DNA of 64,000 bases, from assembly GCF_010727605.1 (NCBI RefSeq), contig NZ_AP022568.1:620001-684000 (forward strand). Direction: 5' to 3'. The translations under genes and the position numbers were made by a program. The notes under the pieces are model-generated. The model saw only the letters and a program-made list of their open reading frames with translations, had not been told where the DNA came from and did not search any database. The stretch comes from Mycobacterium simiae (GTDB lineage: Bacteria > Actinomycetota > Actinomycetes > Mycobacteriales > Mycobacteriaceae). Shown here one piece after another: positions 18,149 through 26,929 of the stretch; position 1 is the stretch's first letter; each line of letters starts with the position of its first letter.

Positions 18149-19126
18149 TCAGTCCTGGGCCGAGAGGGTGCTGCGGGCCCGTTCGGTGTCGGTGCCCATC
18201 GCCTCGACGAGATCCTTCACCGAGTCGAACTTGCGCTGCCCGCGGATGCGCGCGACGAAGTCCAACGCCACGTACTGGCCATAGAGATCGGCCGTCGTGT
18301 CCAGGACAAAAGCCTCGACGGTGCGGGTCCGCCCGGAGAAGGTCGGGTTGGTGCCGACCGACACCGCGGCCTGGTAACGCTCGCCCGGGACGACGGTACC
18401 GGTCACCGGCCCGTGCCCGAGCAGGGTGAACCACGCGGCGTACACGCCGTCGGCCGGGATCGCCGAATACATCGGCGGCGCGACGTTGGCGGTCGGGAAT
18501 CCCAGCTCCATGCCCCGCCCCTCGCCCCGCACGACGACGCCCTCGACGCGGTGCGGACGGCCCAGTGCCTCCATGGCCGCCACCACATCGCCGGCGTCGA
18601 CGCAGGACCGGATGTAGGTGGACGAGAACGTCACCGTCTCGTTGCTGTGGTGCTCCGAGAGTAGCGACATGGCTTCGACCGCGAACCCGAACCGATCACC
18701 GGCCTTGCGCAGGGTGTCGACGGTGCCGGTCGCCTTCTTGCCGAAGGTGAAGTTCTCTCCCACCACGACCTCGACGACGTGCAGATTCTCCACCAGCAGC
18801 TCGTGCACGTAGCGCTCCGGGGTGAGCTTCATGAAATCCGTCGTGAACGGCATCACCAGGAAGACATCGATACCAAGCTCCTCGACCAACTCGGCGCGGC
18901 GAGTCAGGGTGGTCAGCTGGGCAGGATGGCTGCCCGGATAAACCACCTCCATCGGATGCGGATCGAAAGTCATCAGCACGGACGGCACGTTGCGTGCCCG
19001 GGCGGACTTCACCGCATGGGCGATCAATTCGGCATGACCGCGGTGCACACCGTCGAACACCCCGATCGTCAGAACACACCTGCCCCAGTCAGTGGGGATC
19101 TCGTCTTGGCCGCGCCACCGCTGCAC
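18149..19126 (-). CDS. ribF: Bifunctional riboflavin kinase / FMN adenylyltransferase
   Basis: The 325-residue enzyme converts riboflavin to FMN and FAD. The N-terminal adenylyltransferase has TIGVFDGVHRGHAELI (nucleotidyltransferase HxGH-type motif) and SSTYIRS. The C-terminal kinase has GRGMELGFPTANV (PTAN metal/ATP motif). GTG 19126 (VQRWRGQDEIP) matches the start used for M. tuberculosis RibF; the longer frame to 19204 has no ribosome-binding site. It is convergent with the SRPBCC gene. Confidence 0.95.
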   Translation of the reverse strand: MQRWRGQDEIPTDWGRCVLTIGVFDGVHRGHAELIAHAVKSARARNVPSVLMTFDPHPMEVVYPGSHPAQLTTLTRRAELVEELGIDVFLVMPFTTDFMKLTPERYVHELLVENLHVVEVVVGENFTFGKKATGTVDTLRKAGDRFGFAVEAMSLLSEHHSNETVTFSSTYIRSCVDAGDVVAAMEALGRPHRVEGVVVRGEGRGMELGFPTANVAPPMYSAIPADGVYAAWFTLLGHGPVTGTVVPGERYQAAVSVGTNPTFSGRTRTVEAFVLDTTADLYGQYVALDFVARIRGQRKFDSVKDLVEAMGTDTERARSTLSAQD

Positions 19127-19216
19127 GATCGCAAGCCTACGGTGCACAGCCGCCCGGCGCGCCGATGGATGCCGATTCCCGCCAATCTGATGCCGGTCCG
19201 CCACCGGATCAGAGAT

Positions 19217-19230
19217 AGTTTGCCTAAACT
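19217..19230 (+). promoter_or_regulatory. Inverted repeat before sirR
   Basis: AGTTT-GCCT-AAACT is a 5-4-5 inverted repeat ending 8 bp before the sirR GTG. Its position and TTTGCCTAAA core resemble DtxR/MntR-family boxes, so it may be an autoregulatory or metal-responsive site. There is no independent copy in the window to compare it with. Confidence 0.4.
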
Positions 19231-19238
19231 TTGCGGTT

Positions 19239-19943
19239 GTGAGTGCTGACGACGAGGCTGGCGGTCTTACCGCGGTCGGCCAGGACTACCTCAAGGTCAT
19301 CTGGAATGCCCAGGAGTGGTCCCCTGACGGCACGCCGCAGAAAGTGAGCACCAAGATGCTGGCCGACCGGATCGGCGTATCGGCCAGCACCGCATCGGAG
19401 TCGATCCGCAAACTCGCCGAGCAAGGGCTTGTCGACCACGCGAAGTACGGCGCGGTGAGCCTGACCGAAGCCGGTCGACGGGCGGCGCTGGCGGTGGTCC
19501 GCCGGCACCGGTTGCTGGAGACCTTCCTGGTCAACGAGCTGGGTTACGGATGGGACGAGGTTCACGACGAGGCCGAGGTGCTCGAGCACGCGGTGTCGGA
19601 GCGGCTGGTGGCGCGCATCGACGCCAAGCTCGGATACCCCCAACGCGACCCGCACGGCGACCCCATCCCGGCCTCCGACGGCCAGATACCCACACCTCCG
19701 GCGCGGCAGCTGTGGGTGTGCGACGACGGCGAGAGCGCGACGGTGGCGCGGATTTCCGACGCCGACCCCGAAATGCTGCGCTACTTCTCCAGCGTTGGGA
19801 TCAACCTCGACTCACGGCTGCGGGTGCTGACCCGGCGGGAATTTGCCGGGATGATCTCGGTCGCGATCGAATCGTCCGACGGCGCCGAGACCACGGTCGA
19901 TCTGGGCAGTCCGGCCGCCCGGGCGGTGTGGGTGGTGGCCTAA
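19239..19943 (+). CDS. sirR: DtxR-family metal-dependent regulator SirR/MntR
   Basis: The 234-residue protein has an N-terminal winged helix (VGQDYLKVIWNAQEW, then KMLADRIGVSASTASESIRKLAEQGLV), a metal-binding dimerisation domain (HRLLETFLVNELGYGWDEVHDEAEVLEHAVSERL with typical E/H ligands, quoted here in pieces) and a C-terminal SH3-like FeoA domain (about residues 165-234). The orthologue Rv2788 is reported as a manganese-responsive repressor. It starts at GTG 19239, divergent from ribF. Confidence 0.93.
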   Translation: MSADDEAGGLTAVGQDYLKVIWNAQEWSPDGTPQKVSTKMLADRIGVSASTASESIRKLAEQGLVDHAKYGAVSLTEAGRRAALAVVRRHRLLETFLVNELGYGWDEVHDEAEVLEHAVSERLVARIDAKLGYPQRDPHGDPIPASDGQIPTPPARQLWVCDDGESATVARISDADPEMLRYFSSVGINLDSRLRVLTRREFAGMISVAIESSDGAETTVDLGSPAARAVWVVA

Positions 19944-19968
19944 CCGACGCGGTGTCGGCCAGACGAAC

Positions 19969-21231
19969 TCATCCGGCCAGCAGACCCTTGGCGATGTGGG
20001 TGACCTGTACCTCGTTGCTGCCGGCGTAGATCATCAATGATTTTGCATCCCGCGCCAGCTGCTCCACCCGGTATTCGGCCATATAGCCGTTGCCGCCGAA
20101 CAACTGCACGGCCTCCATCGCCACCTCGGTGGCGGCCTCCGAGGCGTACAGCTTGACCGCCGACGCCTCGGCCAGGGTCAGGGACTTACCGGCCTGCTGA
20201 CGCTCGATCGTCATGAATACCATGTTCTGCACATTCATCCGGGCGATCTCCATCTTCGCCAGCTTCAGCTGAATCAGCTGGAATTGCCCGATGTTCTTGC
20301 CCCACAATGTGCGGTTCTTGGCGTAATCCACGCACAACCGATGACACTCGTCGATGATGCCCAGCGCCATCATCGCGATCCCGATCCGCTCAGCGGCGAA
20401 ATTGTCGCGGGCGCTTTCGCGGCCGTCACCGCCGGCATGCTGCTCGCTCTCGCCGAGCAACCGGTCCCGGCTTAGCCGAACGTTGTCGAAGAACAGTTCC
20501 CCGGTGGGCGAAGACATCATGCCCATCTTTTTGAACGGTTTACCCTGAGTCAGGCCTTCCATGCCGGCGTCGAGCACGAACACCAGCACTGGGCGGTTGC
20601 GCTTGTCTTCCGCATCCAGCGTCGTATCGCCGTTGTCCAGCTTCGCGTAGACAACCAGGACGTCCGCGTAGGGACCGTTGGTGATGAACGTCTTCTGCCC
20701 GTTCAAAATGTAGTCGTCGCCGTCGCGCTTGACGTAGGTCTTCATGCCGCCGAACGCGTCCGACCCGGAGTCGGGCTCGGTAATCGCCCACGCCGCAATC
20801 TTTTCCAACGTCATCAACTCGGGCAGCCAGCGTTCCTGCTGCGCAAGCGTGCCGCGGCTCATGATGGTCGCCGCGCCCAAACCGAGGCTGACTGACGCGG
20901 TGCTCAGCAACCCGATGCTGACTCGGGCGATTTCGGAGACCAGCACCGCAATCATCGAGCCCTGGACACCCATGCCCCCGGAATCGCCTGCCCGCTCTGC
21001 TTTTTCGCCTGCGCTGTCCCCGTTCAACCTGGCTCGCTCGCGGTCCAGCATCTTCTTGACCGCCTCGGCGGCCATGGCGTCCAAGCCGAACTGGCTGAAG
21101 AACTTTCGGGCGATCGGATATGGCGACAGCGCTCCGGTTTCCAGCTCATCCAGGTACGGGCGGATCTCCTTGTCCACGAACTGCCGAACGGCGTCGCGCA
21201 TCATCAGGTCGGTTTCGGACCACTCGATCAC
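19969..21231 (-). CDS. fadE21: Acyl-CoA dehydrogenase FadE21
   Basis: The 420-residue FAD enzyme oxidises acyl-CoA to trans-2-enoyl-CoA. Signatures include AWAITEPDSGSDAFGGMKT (flavin/substrate loop, ACAD signature 1) and QLFGGNGYMAEYRVEQLARDAK (signature 2, C-terminal). The gene is in the same place as Rv2789c and precedes ltp1 in the reading direction's downstream neighbour order, forming an ltp1-fadE21 lipid catabolism pair with a 37-bp gap. It starts with GTG. Confidence 0.93.
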   Translation of the reverse strand: MIEWSETDLMMRDAVRQFVDKEIRPYLDELETGALSPYPIARKFFSQFGLDAMAAEAVKKMLDRERARLNGDSAGEKAERAGDSGGMGVQGSMIAVLVSEIARVSIGLLSTASVSLGLGAATIMSRGTLAQQERWLPELMTLEKIAAWAITEPDSGSDAFGGMKTYVKRDGDDYILNGQKTFITNGPYADVLVVYAKLDNGDTTLDAEDKRNRPVLVFVLDAGMEGLTQGKPFKKMGMMSSPTGELFFDNVRLSRDRLLGESEQHAGGDGRESARDNFAAERIGIAMMALGIIDECHRLCVDYAKNRTLWGKNIGQFQLIQLKLAKMEIARMNVQNMVFMTIERQQAGKSLTLAEASAVKLYASEAATEVAMEAVQLFGGNGYMAEYRVEQLARDAKSLMIYAGSNEVQVTHIAKGLLAG

Positions 21232-21268
21232 GGCTTATGCCCCTGGGCCAGCCCGCCCGCCGCGCCGC

Positions 21269-22459
21269 TCAGCGTTCGGCCCTTTGGTACGCGGTCACGA
21301 CGGCGGCACCGCCCAGCCCGATGTTGTGTTGCAGTGCGGCGGTGACGTTGTCGACCTGACGCCGGTCGGCCTGGCCGCGCAACTGCCAGTTCAGCTCGGC
21401 ACACTGCGCCAGTCCGGTCGCGCCCAGCGGGTGCCCCTTGGAGATCAATCCACCGGACGGGTTGACCACCCAGCGTCCGCCGTAGGTGGTGTCGCCGTTG
21501 TCGATCAGCTTGGGCGCCTCACCCTCGCCGCACAGTCCGAGAGCCTCGTAGAGCAGTAGCTCGTTGGCCGAGAAGCAGTCGTGCAGCTCGATCACCTGAA
21601 AGTCCTCGGGGCCGAGCCCGGATTGATCGTAAACCCGTTGCGCGGCTTGGACATTCATGTCGTAGCCGATTAGCGCCTTCGCGCTGCCATCGAAGGTGGA
21701 TTTGAAGTCGGTGGTCATCGCCTGCCCGACGATCTCCACCGCCTGACCCGCGAGTCCATGGCGGTCGACGAATCCTTCCGAGGCCAGGATCGCGGCGCCG
21801 GACCCGTCCGATGTCGGCGAGCACTGCAGCTTGGTCAGCGGGTCGTAGATCATCTTCGCCGCCAGGATGTCGTCGAGGGTGTATTCGTCCTGAAATTGCG
21901 CGAACGGGTTATTCACCGAATGCTTGTGATTCTTGTAGCCGATCTTGGCGAAGTGTTCGGCGCTGGTTCCGAACTGTTTCATGTGCTCGCGGCCGGCCGC
22001 GCCGAACATCCAGGGTGCCGCCGGGAAGGCGAACTCACTGATTTCGGCCATCGCCTTGACGTGCTTGTCCATCGGGTTGGTGCGGTCTTCGTAGGTCGTC
22101 GCCAGCGATCCGGGCTTCATCTTCTCGAAACCCAGCGCAATGGTGCAGTCGGCCAACCCGCCCCGAATCGCCTGGGCCGCCAGAAACAGCGCGGTGGAGC
22201 CGGTCGAACAGTTGTTGTTGACGTTGACGATCGGGATGCCGGTCAAGCCCAGTTCGTAGAGGGCACGCTGCCCGGCGGTGGACTCGCCGTACACGTAGCC
22301 GACGTAACCCTGCTCGATTTCGCTGTAGTCGATGCCGGCATCGGTCAGCGCGTTGGTCCCCGACTCGCGGGCCATGTCCGGGTAGTCCCACCCCTCGCGG
22401 CGGCCCGGCTTCTCGAACTTCGTCATGCCGACGCCGATGACGTAAACCTTGTTGGACAT
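21269..22459 (-). CDS. ltp1: Lipid-transfer protein / thiolase-fold enzyme Ltp1
   Basis: The 396-residue thiolase-like protein is of the SCP-x type. It has [18 protein letters not shown] with the nucleophilic cysteine position, [17 protein letters not shown], and [17 protein letters not shown] (C-terminal thiolase signature with catalytic His). Proteins of this group act as aldolases or thiolases on steroid or branched side chains. ATG 22459 (MSNKVYVIG) is chosen for its GGAGGTG ribosome-binding site; the frame to 22492 adds 11 residues without support. It corresponds to Rv2790c. Confidence 0.92.
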   Translation of the reverse strand: MSNKVYVIGVGMTKFEKPGRREGWDYPDMARESGTNALTDAGIDYSEIEQGYVGYVYGESTAGQRALYELGLTGIPIVNVNNNCSTGSTALFLAAQAIRGGLADCTIALGFEKMKPGSLATTYEDRTNPMDKHVKAMAEISEFAFPAAPWMFGAAGREHMKQFGTSAEHFAKIGYKNHKHSVNNPFAQFQDEYTLDDILAAKMIYDPLTKLQCSPTSDGSGAAILASEGFVDRHGLAGQAVEIVGQAMTTDFKSTFDGSAKALIGYDMNVQAAQRVYDQSGLGPEDFQVIELHDCFSANELLLYEALGLCGEGEAPKLIDNGDTTYGGRWVVNPSGGLISKGHPLGATGLAQCAELNWQLRGQADRRQVDNVTAALQHNIGLGGAAVVTAYQRAER

Positions 22460-22621
22460 TGCGCACACCTCCGGGCCATGGGGTTTTGACACCCGTCTAG
22501 TCGGCAGCTTAGCCGTGCCGCATTGGTTGCTGGAACCCCCGCTGGCGACGCCGCAGTGCGGTGCTTATTGTTCGCCGTTTGCGTAGGCTCGAATTAATAC
22601 CGACGACGAAGGATGCACGAC

Positions 22622-23437
22622 ATGAAGGCAACGGTGACTCCCGAAGCCGCCACCGCTATCGCCGACGTCGCCGCGCGCCACGGCCTCTCGCAGGATGCCG
22701 TCCTGGCCATGCTGGTTGCCCTCCGCGCCGGCGGCGGCACCATGGCCCAGTTCTCCATCCCGGAGCTCGGCGGGAACGGGCAATGGATGCGCGGCGGAAT
22801 GACGATGGTCGGCAACATGTTCGACAACGCGCTCAAGGCACGGGTCGACGCGCTGTGCAACGAGTTGGCCCAGCTGCTGTCCACCACCGAGGTGTTTCCG
22901 CCTGCGGCCGCGCCAGCCCTGGGCGGACTCGGCTCGAACAACTGGTGGCCGGCCGAACTCGGGGCGCCCAGTGCGGTCGGCGGGCAGAACGACGTGCGCT
23001 ACGCATTCTTTCCCGGCACCAGACGTCTGGTGATCGAGATCAACGGCGTCGCAAAGGTTTTCGACACCGGCGAGCACCGGATTGCCGGTGTGCAACAGCA
23101 GCAGGGCGGCGGGTACAGCTCGGTGACCTTCACCAGTCAGCTCGGCAGCTTCGGCGTTTCCAGCTTGCGTGAGGTCAGCGGGCAGCAGTCGGCCGAAACG
23201 CCATCCACTGCATACCAGCCGCACGTTCAGTCGCAGTACCAGTCCGGCCCGCCGCCGCAGCCGGCACCCGAGCCACCGGCAGCCGAGCCGCCGGCACCCA
23301 GGCCGGCTTCCGGCGGCGCCGAGGATCCTGCCGCGATCGTCGCGGCCATCGAATCACTAGCCGGCCTGCATCAGCGCGGCATCCTCTCCGACGAGGAGTT
23401 CGCCACCAAGAAGGCCGAACTGCTCGGGCGGCTCTGA
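22622..23437 (+). CDS. SHOCT-domain protein of unknown function
   Basis: The 271-residue protein starts with a helical segment (AATAIADVAARHGLSQDAVLAMLVALR), has a central beta-rich region (FFPGTRRLVIEING) and a Pro-rich linker (about residues 205-235). It ends in a SHOCT domain (IESLAGLHQRGILSDEEFATKKAELLGRL, cited in part: LHQRGILSDEEFATKKAELL). SHOCT domains are short C-terminal oligomerisation or interaction modules. ATG 22622 has GAAGG at 9-bp spacing; the ATG at 22613 abuts that sequence and is less likely. It is divergent from ltp1. No function can be assigned. Confidence 0.8.
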   Translation: MKATVTPEAATAIADVAARHGLSQDAVLAMLVALRAGGGTMAQFSIPELGGNGQWMRGGMTMVGNMFDNALKARVDALCNELAQLLSTTEVFPPAAAPALGGLGSNNWWPAELGAPSAVGGQNDVRYAFFPGTRRLVIEINGVAKVFDTGEHRIAGVQQQQGGGYSSVTFTSQLGSFGVSSLREVSGQQSAETPSTAYQPHVQSQYQSGPPPQPAPEPPAAEPPAPRPASGGAEDPAAIVAAIESLAGLHQRGILSDEEFATKKAELLGRL

Positions 23438-23451
23438 GCGCGAGAGCGTCG

Positions 23452-23606
23452 CCCCACTCCTCACCAGGACTTCCACTCCTGCATCGTCGCGGGGCCCAAT
23501 CCCAACACCCCACTCCTCACCAGGACCTCCACTCCTGCATCGTCGCGGGGCCCAATCCCAACACCCCACTCCTCACCAGGACTTCCAGTCCTGCATCGTC
23601 GCGGGG
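23452..23606. repeat. Tandem 56-bp repeat (VNTR/MIRU-like) overlapping the 3' end of truB
   Basis: Three copies lie at 23452-23507, 23508-23563 and 23564-23606 (the last is partial, 43 bp). Each begins CCCCACTCCTCACCAGGAC and contains TCCTGCATCGTCGCGGGG. They differ by single bases (ACTTCC/ACCTCC, CACTCC/CAGTCC). On the minus strand each unit encodes PATMQ-x-W-x-SW-stop, and the third copy is the actual end of truB, so the array grew by duplicating the truB terminus. Confidence 0.92.
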
Positions 23607-24493
23607 CGGAGGACCACCGCGGGCTTTGTCCGCGCGCCCTCGTCGCGCAGCAACGCAATCACCCTGCCGGCCGGATCGGCGGCCGCATAGACACCGTCGA
23701 TCCCCGCCGGCGACAGGGGCCGGCCGTGTTGGGTGGCCTCGGCCTCTTCGAAGGTGAGGACCCGCCGCGGGAACACCAGCAGGCACGCTTCGTCCAGCGT
23801 CCAGCTCAGCTGCGGCCGTTCCGCCAATTCGTCGAGTGACCGGGCCCGGTCCAGCTCGAACCGCCCCACGCGGGTGCGCCGCAGCGCCCTCAGGTGCCCG
23901 CCCACGCCGAGCGCGGTGCCGAGGTCACGGGCCAGTGCCCGGATGTAGGTTCCCGCCGAACAGTCGACCTCGACGTCGAGGTCTATCAGTGCGGCATCGC
24001 GGCGGGTCGACAAAATCTCGAACCGGTCAATCCGCACCGGACGGGCCTTGAGTTCGACCTCCTGGCCGTCGCGGACCAATTGATAGGCGCGACGGCCCCC
24101 GACCTTGATCGCGCTGACCGCCGACGGCACCTGTTCGATGTCGCCGCGAAGTCCGGCGACCGCGGCGGCGATCTGTTCGTCCGTCAGATGCGCGGCCGAA
24201 ATGGTTTGCCGGACTTCACCTTCGGCATCCTCGGTGGCGGTGGTTTGCCCCAGCCGGATGGTGGCCGCATACGACTTGGCCGAGGCCGTCAACAGGCCGA
24301 GGATCTTGGTGGCGCGGTCGATCCCGATCACCAGCACACCGGTGGCCATTGGATCCAGCGTCCCCGCATGGCCAACTCGCCGGGTGGCGAAGATACGGCG
24401 GCAACGGCCCACGACGTCGTGACTGGTCATTCCGGCCGGCTTGTCCACGACGACCAACCCGGGGCCGCTGGGCCCGCCGGAGCCTTCGCTCAT
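23573..24493 (-). CDS. truB: tRNA pseudouridine-55 synthase
   Basis: The 306-residue enzyme makes psi-55 in the T loop of tRNA. It has [13 protein letters not shown] (N-terminal motif), [16 protein letters not shown] (motif II with catalytic D in GTLDP) and [14 protein letters not shown] (motif III). ATG 24493 overlaps the stop of pptT (ATGA, 24490-24493), so a longer frame to 24670 is rejected. The last residues MQDWKSW come from the 56-bp repeat and extend past the end of the M. tuberculosis protein (which ends near RPATL, from memory). Confidence 0.95.
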   Translation of the reverse strand: MSEGSGGPSGPGLVVVDKPAGMTSHDVVGRCRRIFATRRVGHAGTLDPMATGVLVIGIDRATKILGLLTASAKSYAATIRLGQTTATEDAEGEVRQTISAAHLTDEQIAAAVAGLRGDIEQVPSAVSAIKVGGRRAYQLVRDGQEVELKARPVRIDRFEILSTRRDAALIDLDVEVDCSAGTYIRALARDLGTALGVGGHLRALRRTRVGRFELDRARSLDELAERPQLSWTLDEACLLVFPRRVLTFEEAEATQHGRPLSPAGIDGVYAAADPAGRVIALLRDEGARTKPAVVLRPATMQDWKSW

Positions 24494-25170
24494 AGCACGA
24501 TCGCGGTGAGCACTAGCCCGCGCTCGACCGACCAACGCCCGCGCAGCTCGTTTAGCGGCGGCCCCGACAATGCCTCCGGGTCGATCAGGATCTGGGAGAC
24601 GAACTGACCGGTCGTCGCATCGGTGCCATCGACCTCGAAGGTGATGTGGGCGTCTTCGAAACCCAACCACCGCTTAGTCAGCGGAAACCACGCCTTGTAC
24701 GTTGCTTCCTTGGCGCAGAATAAGATTCGATCCCAATGCAAGCCCGTCGGCATGGCCTGCGGGATCTCGCTGCGCTCCGCGGGGAGGCTGACCGCGTCCA
24801 GCACACCGTGCGGCAACACATCGTGCGGCTCGGCGTCGATGCCCACCGAACGCACGGCGGGGCTGCGCCCCACCACCGCACCACGGTAGCCGGTGCAGTG
24901 CGTCAGGCTGCCGACCACCCCGTCGGGCCAGCACGGCTCGCCCTTGTCGCCCTTGAGGATCGGTACCGCCGGCACGCCCAGCTCACCGAGAGCGATCCGG
25001 GCACAGTGCCGAACGGTGATGAACTCGTTGCGCCGCTTGGCCACCGACTTGGCGATCAGCGGCTCTTCTTCGGGCAACGGGGTCAGGCCGGGCGGGTCCG
25101 AGTACACCTCCGAATACGCCATGTCCTGCGTCGCCGGCAGCACCGACGACATCAACATGTCGGCGGTCAT
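24490..25170 (-). CDS. pptT: Phosphopantetheinyl transferase PptT
   Basis: The 226-residue Sfp-type enzyme transfers 4'-phosphopantetheine from CoA to carrier proteins of mycolic acid, lipid and siderophore synthesis; it is essential in M. tuberculosis. Signatures are VGIDAEPHD (Mg-binding D and E) and [12 protein letters not shown] (catalytic KE-x-x-x-K). The [16 protein letters not shown] segment contacts CoA. ATG 25170 overlaps the TGA of the upstream phosphohydrolase gene (ATGA), giving the standard length; the frame to 25332 is rejected. Confidence 0.95.
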   Translation of the reverse strand: MTADMLMSSVLPATQDMAYSEVYSDPPGLTPLPEEEPLIAKSVAKRRNEFITVRHCARIALGELGVPAVPILKGDKGEPCWPDGVVGSLTHCTGYRGAVVGRSPAVRSVGIDAEPHDVLPHGVLDAVSLPAERSEIPQAMPTGLHWDRILFCAKEATYKAWFPLTKRWLGFEDAHITFEVDGTDATTGQFVSQILIDPEALSGPPLNELRGRWSVERGLVLTAIVL

Positions 25171-26144
25171 CGGGACTGCCGTTGCTGCAACCGCTCCCGG
25201 AATTTCGCGGACTGTTCCCGCATCTCTTGGGTGATGGTGAAATGTCCCCCGAATTCGTTGAGGTAGCCCGGCGCATATCTCGGATCGGGCAGCACCTGGC
25301 GCAGCCAGCTGAATGGCTTGCGACGCCGCCATTCTCGGGGGTAGCCCACCGAAACTTCCTCGAAGCGCACCTCGTCATACCAGGTGGTACGGGGGATGTG
25401 CAGATGACCGTAGACCGAGCAGACCGCGTTGTAACGGGTGTGCCAGTCGGCGGTCTTGGTGGTGCCGCACCACAGCGAGAACTCCGGGTAGAACAGCGCG
25501 TCGCAGGGCTCACGCACCAGCGGGAAATGATTCACCAACACAGTCGGCGTCATCCAGTCGAGTTGCTCGAGGCGGGCGCGGGTGATGTCCACGCGCTCCC
25601 GACACCATGCGTCGCGGGTCGGATAGGGCTCCGGAGACAGCAGAAATTCGTCGGTGGCGACCACGTTGCGCTCGCGTGCGATCTCCAGACCCTGGGCTTT
25701 ACTCAGCGCCCCGTCCGGCAAGAAGGTGTAGTCGTAGAGCAGAAACATCGGCACGATCGTCGCCGGGCCACCGCGCTCGGTCCACACCGGAAAGGGATGT
25801 TCCGGCGTGACGATGCCCATCTCGTCGCACATGTTCACCAGGTAGTCATAGCGAGCCTTACCGAAAACCTGGTTGGGATCCCGATTGGTCGTCCACAGCT
25901 CATGGTTGCCTGGCACCCAGATCACCTTGGCGAACCGCCGTCTCAGCAGGTCAAGCGCCCAGCGAATCTCGTCGGTGCGCTCGGCAACGTCACCGGCGAC
26001 GATCAGCCAGTCGTCGGGAGAGGACGGATACAAAGATTCGGTGACCGGCTTGTTGCCCAAGTGACCCGTGTGCAGATCCGAGACCGCCCACAGTGTCGGT
26101 TGGGAGGTCTGTTGGCCTCCGTTGGTCGAGTCCGGTGTCACCAC
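25167..26144 (-). CDS. pptH: Calcineurin-like phosphohydrolase PptH
   Basis: The 325-residue metallophosphoesterase has all five motifs: DLHTGH, GDVAE, GNHE, VNHF and GHLH. The orthologue Rv2795c was reported to remove phosphopantetheine from carrier proteins, opposing PptT. The two genes are translationally coupled here by an ATGA overlap, as in M. tuberculosis, placing the attaching and removing activities under one control. Start is GTG 26144. Confidence 0.92.
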   Translation of the reverse strand: MVTPDSTNGGQQTSQPTLWAVSDLHTGHLGNKPVTESLYPSSPDDWLIVAGDVAERTDEIRWALDLLRRRFAKVIWVPGNHELWTTNRDPNQVFGKARYDYLVNMCDEMGIVTPEHPFPVWTERGGPATIVPMFLLYDYTFLPDGALSKAQGLEIARERNVVATDEFLLSPEPYPTRDAWCRERVDITRARLEQLDWMTPTVLVNHFPLVREPCDALFYPEFSLWCGTTKTADWHTRYNAVCSVYGHLHIPRTTWYDEVRFEEVSVGYPREWRRRKPFSWLRQVLPDPRYAPGYLNEFGGHFTITQEMREQSAKFRERLQQRQSR

Positions 26145-26302
26145 GACTAACCAGCCTAACGACTCGGCGCGCCGCGGCCGGTCCCGCTAGGCCGTTCACC
26201 GCCGCGACGGCCATGCCGACCACCCCGGTTCGGGTTTAGCTGTGGCCTCCGCTCAGGTGACTTGTACACTCCCGGCAAGGACCGCCGAGGGTAGGGGGTG
26301 TC

Positions 26303-26881
26303 ATGTTCACCAAGGTGCGCCTGATCGGGGCGCTCGGCGCGGTGATGACAGCGGTCGTGCTGGGTTGGCACAGTTCGCCGCCGGCATCGACTGCCGGTGG
26401 CAATACCTTCCAGCTGCGGTCCACCGCGCTGCCGCTGGAAACCACGATGAAGAGTCCGATCATCGCCACCACCGACCCGCGGCCGTTCGACGCGTGCGAA
26501 GACATCCCCTTTGACGTCCTGCAGCGGCTGGGCCTGGCCTTCACGCCGCCCGAACACGAGGACGGTCTGCGCTGCCACCTGGATGCGGGCAACTACCAGC
26601 TGGCCGTCGAGCCGATCATCTGGCGCACCTACGAACAATCGCTGCCACCCGACGCGCTCGAAACGACGATCCAGGGACACCGCGCCGCGACATACTGGGT
26701 GCTCAAGCCGACCTACCACAACAGCTACTGGTACTTCTCCTGCATGGTGGCGTTCAAAACCAGCTACGGTGTGCTGCAGCAGGCCCTGTATTTCTCCACG
26801 GTCTACTCCAACCCCGAAGTCGACTGCCCGTCCACCAATCTGCAACGGGCCAACGACCTCACCCCGTACTACAAGTTCTGA
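26303..26881 (+). CDS. Secreted DUF3558-like protein
   Basis: The 192-residue protein has an N-terminal signal-like hydrophobic segment (VRLIGALGAVMTAVVLGW) without a lipobox cysteine. The mature part shows the DUF3558 pattern: FDACEDIPFDVLQRLGL, EDGLRCHL, and a late YSNPEVDCPSTN. These features are shared with mycobacterial lipoproteins of this family, several with unknown roles. In M. tuberculosis the corresponding place holds lppV on the opposite strand; this is not clearly its orthologue. Confidence 0.75.
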   Translation: MFTKVRLIGALGAVMTAVVLGWHSSPPASTAGGNTFQLRSTALPLETTMKSPIIATTDPRPFDACEDIPFDVLQRLGLAFTPPEHEDGLRCHLDAGNYQLAVEPIIWRTYEQSLPPDALETTIQGHRAATYWVLKPTYHNSYWYFSCMVAFKTSYGVLQQALYFSTVYSNPEVDCPSTNLQRANDLTPYYKF

Positions 26882-26929
26882 CCCTCCCGGAACAGCAAAC
26901 GCCTCGGCCTTAACCTGGTGGGCGTGTGC

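Noticed and set aside
23452..23606. Possible short CRISPR array
   Set aside because: The units are directly tandem with no variable spacers, 56 bp each, and overlap the end of truB.
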